A stretch of DNA of 44,557 bases. It comes from Lingula anatina (taxonomy: Eukaryota > Brachiopoda > Lingulata > Lingulida > Lingulidae). A model generated the notes under the pieces. The model was not told the DNA's origin, ran no database searches, and worked only from the letters and a program-made list of their open reading frames with translations. This document shows positions 1 through 12,100 of this stretch, piece after piece (position 1 is the stretch's first letter; each line of letters begins with the position of its first letter). The stretch is from assembly GCF_001039355.2 (NCBI RefSeq), contig NW_019774081.1, positions 492,770 through 537,326 of the forward strand, given 5' to 3'. Made by a program: the position numbers and the translations under genes.

Positions 1-47
1 CCCCCCCCCCCCCCCCCCCCCCCCTCACTCACTCACACACACACACT
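1..47. repeat. Poly-C run followed by (TCAC)/(AC) microsatellite
   Basis: Twenty-four C residues open the window and run into TCAC and then AC repeats. The C-run is simple sequence and may partly reflect assembly trouble at a homopolymer. Confidence 0.9.
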
Positions 48-379
48 TTCTATATGTTGCCTGTACCAGTTCATTTCCTTAGTGCAGCATGCCAGCTAAG
101 TTAGTTCCTAGAAACTGACATTTCCTGTCTGGGGAACACAGACCTGGGTGATACTATGAATACATTTGTATTACCAGGTAATTTCAATGACTTGGTGTGA
201 AGAAAAAAATACACACCACTAATACTGGTAGCAGGCAGTGCAAAACAATCATTTCAAACACAGCTTGTGATTGCACAATGACATAAATTGGTAGTAGTTA
301 ATATTAGCAATAATTTTATCCAAGCAAAGTATATAGCTCAATTTGAAGAACATTGGAGGACATGGCAAGTCGAGAGTGC

Positions 380-388
380 CTCACTCAC

Positions 389-425
<37 letters not shown>

Positions 426-468
426 AACACACACAAACATATATTTAGAGAGAGAGAGAGAGAGAGAT
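380..468. repeat. Compound microsatellite (TC)n-(AC)n-(AG)n
   Basis: Runs of TC, then AC with some AAAC interruptions, then a short AT-rich spacer and AG. Apparent reading frames across it on both strands are translations of the dinucleotides, such as Ser-Leu, Thr-His and Arg-Glu repeats, and not genes. Confidence 0.95.
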
Positions 469-2623
469 AGAGCCAATTGCCACACATGGCGTGGAGGGGT
501 CGGCGTTTTAAGACCTGCATTATTCTGTCATTGTAGTAGCAAGTTAATTACATGGATCCAACAGGAATGAATCAATAATAAAACATACGCAAAAATTAAA
601 AACTCACAAAAATGCTGCTTATATTTTTTTGAACTAGGTACATATAGGCCTTAATTACACAGAGTCACTAAAGTGCAAAAGAGAAATACAACACGACCAA
701 AGCACTTCTGTGGTATAACCAAATTCCTTCCATTCTTAGAAAGTGATTATCTCACTTGCTTTTCTACTCCACCTCTCCTAATATTATCATAGAAAGCTCA
801 GCGTTTGTACAACACATCTCAATTTCCACACCAAAGTATCCACTTGATGTGATTACCTCATATCTAGTGTTGTTATCTACATAAAGGCTGAAGACACACG
901 AAACCACTTAAATTCAGTCGCTTACAAATCACACAAGAGTCAAACGAGGAGGGTAAATCTAGACAAGCTTTTTGAGGAGCCCTTCCACAAATATGTGAAC
1001 ACAAACCTTACACCTTTACACATCTAAAAATAGCCCTCATCCAATTTAGAGAAAATTTCCTTTGAGAAGGTAGTGACATGCATGAAGTATGGGTCATTTG
1101 ATATTATCATTCAATTAATTTGATTATCTCTAATCAATTTCTGCCATTCAGTCAGTTCCAATTGAACAAATAGCCTTCTAATGGCTGTATTCAACTACAG
1201 CCGTGTCCATTTGCTGACCATACACCAGATACTTCTGTTCTAGATCAATGACCACTGTATCTAATTTCTGCTGAACAATTATCTCCATAACAAGATTATT
1301 TAAGCATCGAATTCTTCCATAGTCAGAATGTTTAACCTCATTTGATCAATCAGAAGTTAATTTATTTCAAAGTGAACCCTAAGATAATATTAGTTGACAG
1401 ATACTGAAGCTTTTATACAATTCATTTTTTTTGTTTTTTTTTCATTATTTTCTTCAACTTCTCTAACTGACCCTTTTCACCTTAATATACTATATTACAT
1501 AACCATTATTATCTCAGAGGTGCTTTCTTCTGCAATTAAGTTTTCTTAAGAAAAACATCTCAATAATTTTTGCCAATACAAAATCCTGAACTATATTATA
1601 GTTTATTTACTTTGGAATAATACATTCCATCAGTCTCATACAAAGAATCACATATACATAGCAGATCTGATTCAATGACAAAATTGTAAAAGAGCAAAAC
1701 TTTACATTTTCTTACACCAAATTTAAATTTGTTAAGCAATTGGCTAATATGTATTATGTCAGAGAGTACCCTGTCATTTCATCAGTGCCAACAAACCACT
1801 TCACTTTAGCCTAGAATCCCTCTGGTAGCATAAGGCAGTTATTGTAAGGCCCAGTGTCAATACTAACACACACAAAATACTTCATTTCAAAGCACAGCAC
1901 TAAACTAACACCAGTGGTGCTCAAGATCACCAGTTATCTAAGACCTATACAAGCACCGCTTAGCGTGGTTATCATTTAATGTGGTCAGTCAACACACATT
2001 ATCACTGACCACTTAGTTTGACCAGTCTACTTCTGACCACCAATGCCCGTCTCCATTATACACGAATGACTGATTTAGAATATGGTTGTGGATAAGTTAT
2101 CTAAAAGGATTAACATTTTTAAATTAAAAAGAATTCTCTCTTCAAGTTATTTTTCTATATATTTTATGATTTGAATTTATTTAATACTTAAAATGTAATT
2201 TTTCATCCTCTTTTATAATTTCAAGAAAATGATAAAAAAAGCATTTTGCCTGGAGATTTTTTCATAAGAAAATGAAGATCTATCGACCATTACTCAGGCA
2301 CTCATAGAGAGCCACCCATCACTTCTATAGGTATATTTTCCACACTCTCTGATACACAATTTAAATGATACAGGTCCCAGTGATAGCGGATCAGAAGTCA
2401 TAATTCTCTGCATTGACACTAATTCAATTATAACCACCTATCTGCTGTGTGCACTATGGTGATATATCCACATGATGGAGAGATACAGAGAGAAATTTAG
2501 AAGAGAGTGCTATGCTAGGTTCTTAACTTATGTAGTCGTACCAGAAAGAAATCCATACTCCATAATATCTAGATGATGAAGATAAAATACAGATAGAAAT
2601 GTGGTTGCTTTACTTAGGGCCCC

Positions 2624-2821
2624 TTTACACTGGACGGCGTCCTTTCTGCGTCCAGCAGTACGGACCCATTTGAGAGTTAAAAAATTATAATACTTTACGT
2701 GCAGACAACTGGCCGATCATTGAGCATTCATTCTGATACAAAATCAATGCTCGTGCCTCCTTATTAAGACCACAGCGATGCCAAATTTCATGGTCGCAGA
2801 AAGGACGCCGTCCAGTGTAAA
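2624..2821. mobile_element. Small terminal-inverted-repeat element (MITE-like)
   Basis: The left end (2624-2650, beginning TTTACACTGGACGGCGTCC) and the right end (2795-2821) are exact inverted copies of about 27 bases. They enclose roughly 145 bases with no coding capacity. This is the architecture of a non-autonomous DNA transposon (MITE). I could not identify a clean target-site duplication, so the superfamily is left open. Confidence 0.75.
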
Positions 2822-4031
2822 CGAAGAACCAAGAACTAAGAAGAGAAACAAATCCCTATTTTAATGTTTGCCTATAAGGCCCTGAAATGCTACATATTAA
2901 AAAAAAAAAAAAAAAACAACTTTTGTCACCCATTACATTAATCTTGAGAAGGGACAAGAAAAAGATGGCAGATCATAATCTTTTACTTCTGATGTCATTA
3001 CCTAGGAAGTAGCTGACAAATCATTTGCCAATGTGTTAAGTCTCAGTTGTTTTACAATGAAATATAAAGAAAGTCTGCGAGTGTCATCGTGCCATCAATC
3101 ATTGGATTTCAGATGGTCTTTCATGTGACCGTGATACCCTCTTTTTTAAGTGCCACAGGACCTAAACTTAAGAGGGGAAGGGGCAATCATTTTAATGGGG
3201 AACTCTTTAAAATGCTACACTGAAAATAAAAAAACCCTATCACATGTCCAAAAAGAACAGGTACTACGCTGTCCTCAGGAATGTAAAAAATGATCCCCAC
3301 ACCTTTCTAGCCAAGTAAACAAGGCTATCCTCTACGTCATATAGGTAATTAAATAAAAACAAATACGCAATTAAAGAACGCACCTCCTACGACAGCATTC
3401 TCACACCTGTAATGACTCAAATAAAATGTGTTTTTAACTCAATAAAAATATCTTTATCTCAATAATCATTTTCAACCAGGAACATAACCTAAAATTAGAA
3501 GTCTAACTACAAAATACCTATAATCAACATAGGTCAATGTACGGAAGGGTGACTTTCCTCATTAATATTCCCTGACGCTTATATCTATTACTCCTCATAC
3601 AATGTTAATACCCATTCTTGTCGCCATCAAAATGACCAGTGGTCAACTCTGGAGAGGTCAAACCTATGGCCATGTTACTTACGGTCAGACTGGCAGGTGA
3701 CATACTGCTACTATACTACCACATTGGCATCTTTATCAAGTGAAGAGGATATCATTAAGAGTGATGATGATAGAACTTAAACAGAATGATCTTTCTGAAT
3801 TAAGCTAAGGTGGTTGTTACAGTGCTGTTAAGGGCATCATTTTGTCTAGGTCCTGCTCCAATGACATCTTCTGTGTAGACGTATCTTTATTATTTGAGAA
3901 ATGTCAAAATTAATATATGATTAGGGCTAATAACTTGTATGACAGAAAAATGAACTTGCAAACACCCCTACTTTATGCAAAAAAATCTCATTCATACAAA
4001 ACCAAATGCCCAATGATATTTTAGGCCAGTC

Positions 4032-4079
4032 GTCTCTCTCTCTCTCTCTCTCCCTCTCTCCCTCTCTCTCTCTCTCTCC
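4032..4079. repeat. (TC)n microsatellite
   Basis: About 45 bases of TC with a few CCC interruptions. Confidence 0.95.
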
Positions 4080-5123
4080 ACTCATCCACATCCAAGAACT
4101 ACCCAACTCTCACATTACCTAAATGGAGAACAAGATGCACATTACCTACAATACCACATTAATGGAGGTTTTATGTATGGGGGGAACCAAGCATCCCAAT
4201 CTAACATGAATATTTACTTCCATTTATTTTGTATCACAATCAAGGACGTAAATCACAGCTTACGAGACCTGTAAAGTTGAAGAAAAGACCAAGTGTTGTG
4301 GTTAAGGTAAAACACGTTAGAGATGACCACAACTATCTCAGTGTTGATAAATGTTCAGATAACATAAAGCCAGTATCTTTCATCTCTTTTTTAACTTCAA
4401 ATATATATATATTTTATTGACTTGAAAAGGTTTCTAATGGAGATGTAGAAAATATTAACCTTTTTAATAGTAAAAACTATATACTTTTCAATCAATTGCT
4501 TGAAACAAGGGGCACCCCTTTCTTAGCCTACCTCAGCAGAAATGGAAATTAGAAAACTATGGCAATATATGCCGATACAGGAACATCAAATGTAAGACGC
4601 CACATTTCTCCCTGATAAATTTCATAACGCTCAATGAAATATTCAAAATTTGTCGGCAAACAGCTGGCTTGCATGTTTTCAAAGTAAATACCAGAGCAAT
4701 TTAAAAATTCATGAGTGTAAACAAACAAACAAAAACAACTATGAAACTCAATACTTCTAATATGATCACAAGACCAAAATCTTTGTTCTGAATCCATGGA
4801 TAACATAACTGCTCTTTTTCTTTATCCTCCACCCTGGGTTTAGAGTATTTTTGTGTGCCCTGACAGTGTATATGACATGTGGGAGGTATCACAAGGTGAC
4901 TACTTGATCCCCAGGGTCATCCCCACCTGTATGTTATATATTATGTTTTTGTTCCCTCATTTTAGCTGGCCACAATAAGCTGTGTACAGTTAAACAAGAG
5001 TTAAACACTAGACAAATGCGCACCTTTCTTCAAAGGCATTTACAAGAATTGTTACATGTTTTCAAACTTTCTTTTGTGGATCGCATTACAATATTTACCC
5101 TGGCACTACAACAACACAAGAGG

Positions 5124-6152
5124 TTACCTACACTGCTTTGACGGCTGTGGAATGTGATGGCCCTTGCTTCGAAGTGGGAGGGTAGAATACAGGGCTCTTT
5201 CACTCGGAGATGGGAGGCTCTTCTCCTGACGCTGTTCTACCTCTTCCCTGCTGAAATTCTGCAATCTCTGTGAGGCACCAGCGGATGGCGATTCTCGCCC
5301 TTTGTGCCCATCGTTCTCTGCCCTGTCTGAATATGTCCTTGTTCGAGGTTTCTGTGGCCTTCGCCTCCGCTGCATCGTGCAGTACACTCCAATATTACTA
5401 CGAGCTCTAAACGCTGTGTCCTCAACTTTCTCCTCCACATCTTCCTGTATAAAGTCAAGATATGGATTATGCCTGTCTTGAACATATTCCTCAAAACTCG
5501 TCGGAGAGTCAGATAAAAATGGTGAACCAGCACATCGCCGCAATGTTTGGTGTGACCCAGGAGAAAGTGGTGATCGTGGATTACTACCACTGTCTGCCAT
5601 ATCTGACGAATTAATGTTCTTTTTAGAGTAAGCAGCTGGGGAAGGTAGCTTGTGATGAAGGTCGTTAGTATGACTAGATGAAGAAACGTAGCTGTAGACT
5701 CCGCTATCAGCTGAGGTATATTGGTCCTGGTCTCTGTAGGAGTCCTGCCGTACTCTGTCTCCTAGCTGGGCAGCAGTAGGATGGGAATACTGCAAGTGTG
5801 CCCCAGCAGCCACTGGACTCAAAGCAGAATTTTCACGGCTGTTTTCACGATGATGTCCCTGAGCTATATGGTCCTTCCACAACCCTGCAGAATCGTTCCT
5901 CTTTCGATAACTGGCCCGCTGTTTAGTTCCATCAGGTGTAGCAGCCCGTGTGGCCTGTGTGCTTGGAAACAAGAATTTATTAACTGAGATTTCTGGACTA
6001 TGATTCAGGACTGGCGAACGGACCATTTCCTCGGGCTGGCCGTATTCCGCCCACAGCTGCTCCTCTGTCATGTACTGCGTCCTTTTAAAACTGTCTCGCA
6101 TCACAGCAGGGGTGTTATAACCCCGAGATTTCTCTGACCCCGACCTAGACAT
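5124..6152 (-). CDS. Unrecognised Ser/Arg-rich disordered protein, 5' coding exon
   Basis: An open frame of 342 codons starting at ATG 6152 (A at -3; an in-frame TGA twelve codons upstream at 6186-6188 supports this start unless an exon junction intervenes). The apparent stop at 5124-5126 is probably intronic: a GTAACC donor-like site follows base 5128, which would end the exon after 341 codons in phase 2. The product is rich in Ser, Arg, Gln, Tyr and Pro, with many RS, SP and TP sites and no globular domain, signal peptide or membrane segment that I can see. I do not recognise the family. It lies on the same strand as the CLASP exons and about 8.7 kb downstream of them, so it could be an alternative first exon of that gene or a separate gene. 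Its phase 2 end differs from the phase 1 end of the last CLASP exon seen, so both cannot join one acceptor in the same frame. Confidence 0.6.
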   Translation of the reverse strand: MSRSGSEKSRGYNTPAVMRDSFKRTQYMTEEQLWAEYGQPEEMVRSPVLNHSPEISVNKFLFPSTQATRAATPDGTKQRASYRKRNDSAGLWKDHIAQGHHRENSRENSALSPVAAGAHLQYSHPTAAQLGDRVRQDSYRDQDQYTSADSGVYSYVSSSSHTNDLHHKLPSPAAYSKKNINSSDMADSGSNPRSPLSPGSHQTLRRCAGSPFLSDSPTSFEEYVQDRHNPYLDFIQEDVEEKVEDTAFRARSNIGVYCTMQRRRRPQKPRTRTYSDRAENDGHKGRESPSAGASQRLQNFSREEVEQRQEKSLPSPSERALYSTLPLRSKGHHIPQPSKQCR

Positions 6153-6189
6153 GTTACTATCCCAGCCAAATTCTACAGAGCTATTTCAC

Positions 6190-9100
6190 CTCTCTTTCTC
6201 CCACTGGTGTTAATGTCAGCAGGCAATAGGCCGTTGCAAACTCTCACCTGGCATGCTATAGTGAAGTCAATGGGAAGGCACTTCGAGGGTTGCCCTTTTT
6301 ATTATCACTCAGACAAATATTCCAGGATCTTCGTAATCCTCTCAATAATTTTTTTTCCAGTTTCTTTACTGGTATGCTATAGGTAACAACTCTTGGCCAA
6401 ATGAATTTCAACTGATGATTATAAAAGTCTAGCAAAAACTAGGCTTTTCCCTCTTCCTTTTTTTCCCCAACACAGTAGTGAACTTTCCTGTTCTTAATTT
6501 CACATAAAAACCAGTAGCTTATTTTTTAGGGAAACCACCTCCAATTAAGGTAAAGATTTATCTCCTCAACATAAATACATGTCAGCCTTGCTACATCTCT
6601 TCACTGGCAGATCTTTCAAAACAACCCAGCACTGAAGGTAAGCAGGCAGATCCCCAATTATGACTGGCAGAGAAAGTATCATACAGCCTCGATGAGGTTC
6701 TCTAGTGTTATGGTTCCAATTCTCAGTCTTGTACTCTATTAAGCTTCTTTCCTGAATTCCTGTTTATCTTCTTAGATAATAAAATTGGAAATGAGGTATC
6801 AATTCCTGATGCATCCAAGAATTTATGCAAGTTTTTCTTGTAGAGCTGCCTTTTCAGTCAATCACCTCGGGGTTTGAAGTGAACGGTCCCAATGAATCAA
6901 TACAGTATCAAAACGGTGCGACACTGCCTTATAAATGATCTATAATATATGCATACAAAAAGCCTGCAATATTATATCACTATACAGCTCCCTGTGCTAA
7001 AATGAGGTTCAATCACCTTTGAAGTATTCCCCCTTGTCAATCTTAATGTCACAGCAGTGTCAAAACAGTGTCAAACAGTCAACATGCAAGTGTCAACACG
7101 GCCGTCACAGTTCAGCTAAAGAGTCCACTCCTTCCGCATACGGTATTAATTCACCCTCTCACAGGGAGATGAGTATTCCAGTCATGCCAGCACGCATACC
7201 TGTATTGACAGAAATGGAAAACTGGTCCTTGGAACCTCCTCCTGCACTGCTATCTGCCTACGACTTCTGACACACTGCCCCCTTCCCTGCTCGCCCAACT
7301 GGACAGGTGTGTGGTTGTAGCTTAACTCGTTCTGCAGGTGTTATTCTTGTCAAGTGAACACTCAAAAGGAGGGAACAATACCTGTAGCTTACCAGTGAAG
7401 CTGCGCTCTACGCTGACACCTCATTCAGTACTACAACAGTGATACAGTTACTGCGATACCTGCTTTCAAACACTGAGGTACTGTTAAATATCCCACATCA
7501 TACTGGGTACAGATGTAATGGTAAATTATTTCCAAGCTGATAAAAAATGCTCTTTCAATGTTCAGTCACAGTGCAATGACCTTATTGCCTAGAAATCCAG
7601 TGATATCCTCTGTATCAAAGGTGGGATGTAATGTCTCTTACACAGATTGGTCAGTTTTGTGTCCTAACTCCTTTGTCTTCAGTAACTACAGATGTCCTTA
7701 TTTAAGGCGTAAGTTCTTGGTCATAAGGCCAAATACCTGTTGCCTAAAGTTATATCCATTTTCAAAGACATCCTACCATCTGTCACCATAAACAATGTCC
7801 ACCAGTCGCGTCCACTCCTACACAACTGTCCACCAAATGACCAGTCAAATTCAAACAGGCCACTTTAGTCCAGTGGTTGTGGAGTGTTGTAGTCAGTTAA
7901 AACAGGGGACACATAGGACGATGGCAAACACACATTTGAAAGTAAGATATATATCTGGTTGCCATTAGCATACCTGAGGGCTTGTGACAAAGCATGGGCT
8001 CCCCCAGTCACTGAAGCATGACGGAGTGAGTAGATATCTATCTGTACCAGTACATGTGTAGAGTGCTACCTTGGAGCTGGTTGCCCAGCAAGTTACTAAA
8101 CATCACTCGCTGATAAAAAGGAATTCCATTCCCAACTGTCTTGTGGAGAATATTTGCCTCTATGGTTATCACCAGTTGCAGTTCTCCTGTTGATTACATA
8201 TATGTAAAATCCTAAGGCTGTGTAGTCAACAGCTATGTTTTTCTGCTATAATATATTTTGGTTGATAAAAGTAACCTAATGCTCCTATTTGGTTGAAGGG
8301 AAGATGATATTTCACAGCAGCAGTCAAACTGGTTAGAGTATTTGCCCAACTGACAAAATATATTTGTATTCACATGACCATTCCGCATTGAAAATGAATC
8401 CACATAAAGGGATGTTTCATATCTGTAACAGCTTTATTCGGTCTCCATTAGAACATAAATCATATCACTTCATTTTATGCCACATGTATATAATCCCTGT
8501 TCATCTTATGTAAGTATTATTAATGGTCTTCCTTTGAGCTTGGTGATTTGTGGCAGGCTTTACATGGTATTCAAGACAGTGAGATGTTCTGGATTTCTCT
8601 TCATACTGGAAATGATCTATGTACCTTCAAGTTTTCCTTTTTTTCTTTATCCTATCTTCCAGCATTTATAGTGGACAGATATTGTCACCTCTGGCAATGA
8701 CACAGCAATCTGGCAAACGCCAAGTTGACACTGGCTATCTTAATGCAACCTGCGCTGTTTGATAACACTGTCATGATCTCCTGACACGTGCTAGTCTACG
8801 TGCTAGTCCACTGCTGTCAAATTCACCGTGACATGTTTGGTGACAGGTGACACTGTGACATTAAAGTTATCATGTACACTGACACCAGACCTTGCCCTCC
8901 TTAAAGCATTGATACCCTGATATTTCAGTTTTGTCACCCAACAAGGTCCTATTTACTATCATAAGTGTTATCACCAATGACAGCTATCACAATATAAACA
9001 CTGCATTAAGACAGTGTTCTTCTGCATACCCAATCCCAGCGAGCCGATCTGGTATCTCAACATATGGGCAAAATAATATTGTTTTTTCTAGATGATTGAT

Positions 9101-12100
9101 CAACAATGTTCATACTTTCTCCAGCCCGATCAGAAACCAGATCCATAAAATTATTGATCCAGGTAGCGAGGTCTACAGTGGTCCTGCTATGGCAATGGAG
9201 TTGGGATGTAATAACTGCAGGCTCTATCCAATACAGTATATATAATATAATATCTCTGGTCCCTGTGGAGGCCAATACCTGGTAGTGTTTACCTGTATTT
9301 CCTGTGCACTAGGTGTTAACTGATCAGACAGGTGAACAGGTTTAATGAGGGGAGGAGGGGGAGGGAGAGCCCAGTTTAGAAAATGGTCAATTTATCTTCA
9401 CGCTTTATCTTTTTTGTTTTTCTACACCATATTGTCTAGACGTCAAAACAGTTATCAAAGAATGCTGAACTAGTTCAAGAATCCCTCACTTTGAGTGTAT
9501 CTCAACAATATTGCTGTTGACTCTTCACAGCGATGGGAATACCTCTCTTGCTGTGCTGAGAATGTTCTCTGCCAGAGCCTGAGGCATTATAACCACTGGT
9601 TTGTGTTGTACTATATAACATTACTGTCTGTAGTCTCATTTCAGATGTCAGTGCACACAAATGTATATAGTCGAACTCATAACACTTCCTGTGAGAACTT
9701 ACACCAATCCAATCACTGCCGTTGGCTTACACTTTCTTGATGTTGTCCAACTACTTGGTTACTGTCATCTTCACAGTAAATACTATCATTAGAGTATTTC
9801 TTAAATCACATCAAATAATGCTCCAAGTCTGTTTTTGTAGTACTTTTGGAAGCTTTTTCCTCATATAGTAAGCCATTCATCCACGTAAGAAGAAATGTTT
9901 TTCTCCACAATTTCCCAAGATAATTAGCAGTCCCATTTACACTTCCTAATCACATCTCTGATGTGCCATTTCCTAGGAGCCAACTTCCGAGAAAGTAGGA
10001 TAAATTTCACCACGTAGTTACCGGTCTGTAGTCAGATTCCTGATAGAGCCGTCTTGCCTTTACTCCCAGACTTCACAAGATCCGGTGAAAGGGCCTCAGT
10101 AAAAGCTTTGTACTTCACAAAATCAGGTGAATTTCTCACAAATTTCACGTCAAAACAGTCTGTCTGCTACCTGTATATAACTCTCTCTCTCTGCACCCTG
10201 ACACTGCTGGTGATGACAGCCTGCGGCAGGTTACACATTAAACAAACATCTGTTCAGCTCAAAATTATCAAAACTTTAGAGGGGAACTGCAGGGTAAAAT
10301 CCACTTTTTTAAAGGCAACTGAAAAAACTGTTTATAAGTGTACAGGATGGGGATAGAAATATACTTCTGTAGCTGTCAGATTTAGTATGGAACACACGAA
10401 ACTGATTTAAAGCCTCCTCCTGATAGAAATTTGCGTAACCATATTATAACCAAGCAAACACGATGGAAAAACAATTCAAAATGGCTGTGTGATCAGCAGC
10501 ACATTTTAACCCTCCATGTTTAATGTCACTTTGTTGACTCGTTTCCAGCTCATTTGTTATGGGTTACCATGGTGATTTGATACATTTGGCTTTAGTTTAG
10601 TAATGAAGGTACAAATTCCTCACATAACAAACTTAACTGATGAAGTCTAAGGCTATTAAGTGCTTGAAAATATATGACAGGCAGCGACACAAAACATTTA
10701 TATATCTATATGTGTCACAGAAAAACAAGTAAATAAAATTTTGCCTCAGACCAAAATATGGCAAAGTGTATGTTTTTTATTTTCTTTCTATGACTTGCAC
10801 TATATTTTGGTTCTTTACTATTTTTCCCCCCAAGCAGCTGGTCTAAACAAGCTATCTACACCAGCCAGATGGCTGTGCATCCTCTGCCTTCAATGAGCAC
10901 TATGTGATTTATAGCTCCATTCAAACATTTCACAACTTCTCAATGTCAAAACTCCTACATTCTCAGTACTCTGATAAATTCGCCTTTAAGGCACCACCAA
11001 ATGCAGTGAGTCAACAGAAAAATTCTCAGGTTAAAACAGAAATAACTTTTACATGGGCACTGACATTAGAAAACATTCTTAACTGAATATTAAATTATTT
11101 GAACATGCACAGAGGTAGAATGCCATCCTTTGCCAACATTGTATGGAAAAGTCTTTACTCACTGCATTACACATACACAACTAACAGATGAATAGGGAGA
11201 GCCCGATTCTGTTACCACAGCCAGCCCGACCTCTCCCCACCTCTCAAGTCAGAGGTACTTAAAGGTGAAAAATCAACATAAAAGTGGAAATCAGAATCTG
11301 GGTCTGGACATAATGAAGCATTCACTCTCTGATCCAGTGTCAACTTCTTTCCTATTGGATTACACTCTATTATCCCTATTCAATGGCAGTAAAGTACCAG
11401 AAAGGGCAGCGGGGAAGCTATACAATTTATTTTTTTATAAAAGAAAGAAACTTTACGCTTAGGAATGCTGCTGGAATCAAATACAAAGCCATGTAAATAG
11501 ATGCCAGGCTCAAACTGGAGTGAAATCTAATATAGGAAAAACTGCATTCAAACCCTTATACCTGAAGAACCTCTGGATTTGAAACTGGATTATACTAAAG
11601 GGCATTTAATGCTATACACTATGGCCAAATCCTCCCAAAGCATTCACCCTTAGTTTTTCTAATTCGCTGATGTCATTCTATCATTGTGCTGGGGACGTAA
11701 GGAAGAAGATAATGTGGTCTGTATTATGTCAGCGGCTGCGAGTAAACAAATGATTTTTCTCTCACAGTGATCCCCCTTAACTTATTCCACTAGGCAGTTC
11801 TCTATGGTAGGCTGCAGTGGATAATCCCACATATACCACCCACAGAGTCACATAAATATGTTAATTACTTTTTTTCTTTCTAGAAATGAATGCAAGTTTT
11901 GCTTTTTATATATTTATCTTTTTCCTCATCATCATTATCTTAATACTTGCAATTTCAGTGAATTCAAGAATCCTCTGAAGCAGCTAATTATTATTTTTTC
12001 TTTATTATTGTTATGTTTTATTTAATTTTATTTATTTATTTATTTTTTTTTTTTTTTGCAAACAATTAAAAAACCTTTTGAAAAAATTGAAAACACTTAC

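Larger units (their letters stand above)
48..5123. other. Gene-free stretch, AT-rich, repeats only
   Basis: No exon with a recognisable protein was seen on either strand. The open reading frames here are short and either come from microsatellites or show no family resemblance. The stretch holds two compound microsatellites, a small terminal-inverted-repeat element at 2624-2821 and an A-run near 2900. It may be the 3' part or an intron of the minus-strand gene whose exon lies at 5128-6152, because that exon ends in a likely splice donor and must continue toward lower coordinates. Confidence 0.5.

Noticed and set aside
288-570. Overlapping reading frames on both strands
   Set aside because: They translate TC/AC/AG microsatellite into Ser-Leu, Thr-His and Arg-Glu repeats with no flanking gene signals.
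4229-4420. Basic 63-codon plus-strand frame with a possible acceptor and a GTAAAA donor-like site
   Set aside because: The splice signals are weak, no neighbouring exon was found on the plus strand and the peptide resembles no family I know.
4549-4892. Two overlapping minus-strand frames of 63-85 codons
   Set aside because: Composition looks random, no splice context and no family resemblance; not credible as the next exon of the 5.1-6.2 kb gene.
7019-7270. 83-codon plus-strand frame and a possible minus-strand untranslated exon with donor GTATGC
   Set aside because: No conserved protein pattern, and one donor-like site alone does not support an exon.
8690-8990. Many TGACA/TGTCA words in a short stretch
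   Set aside because: The words are irregularly spaced with no clear period or palindrome, so I cannot separate this from compositional bias.
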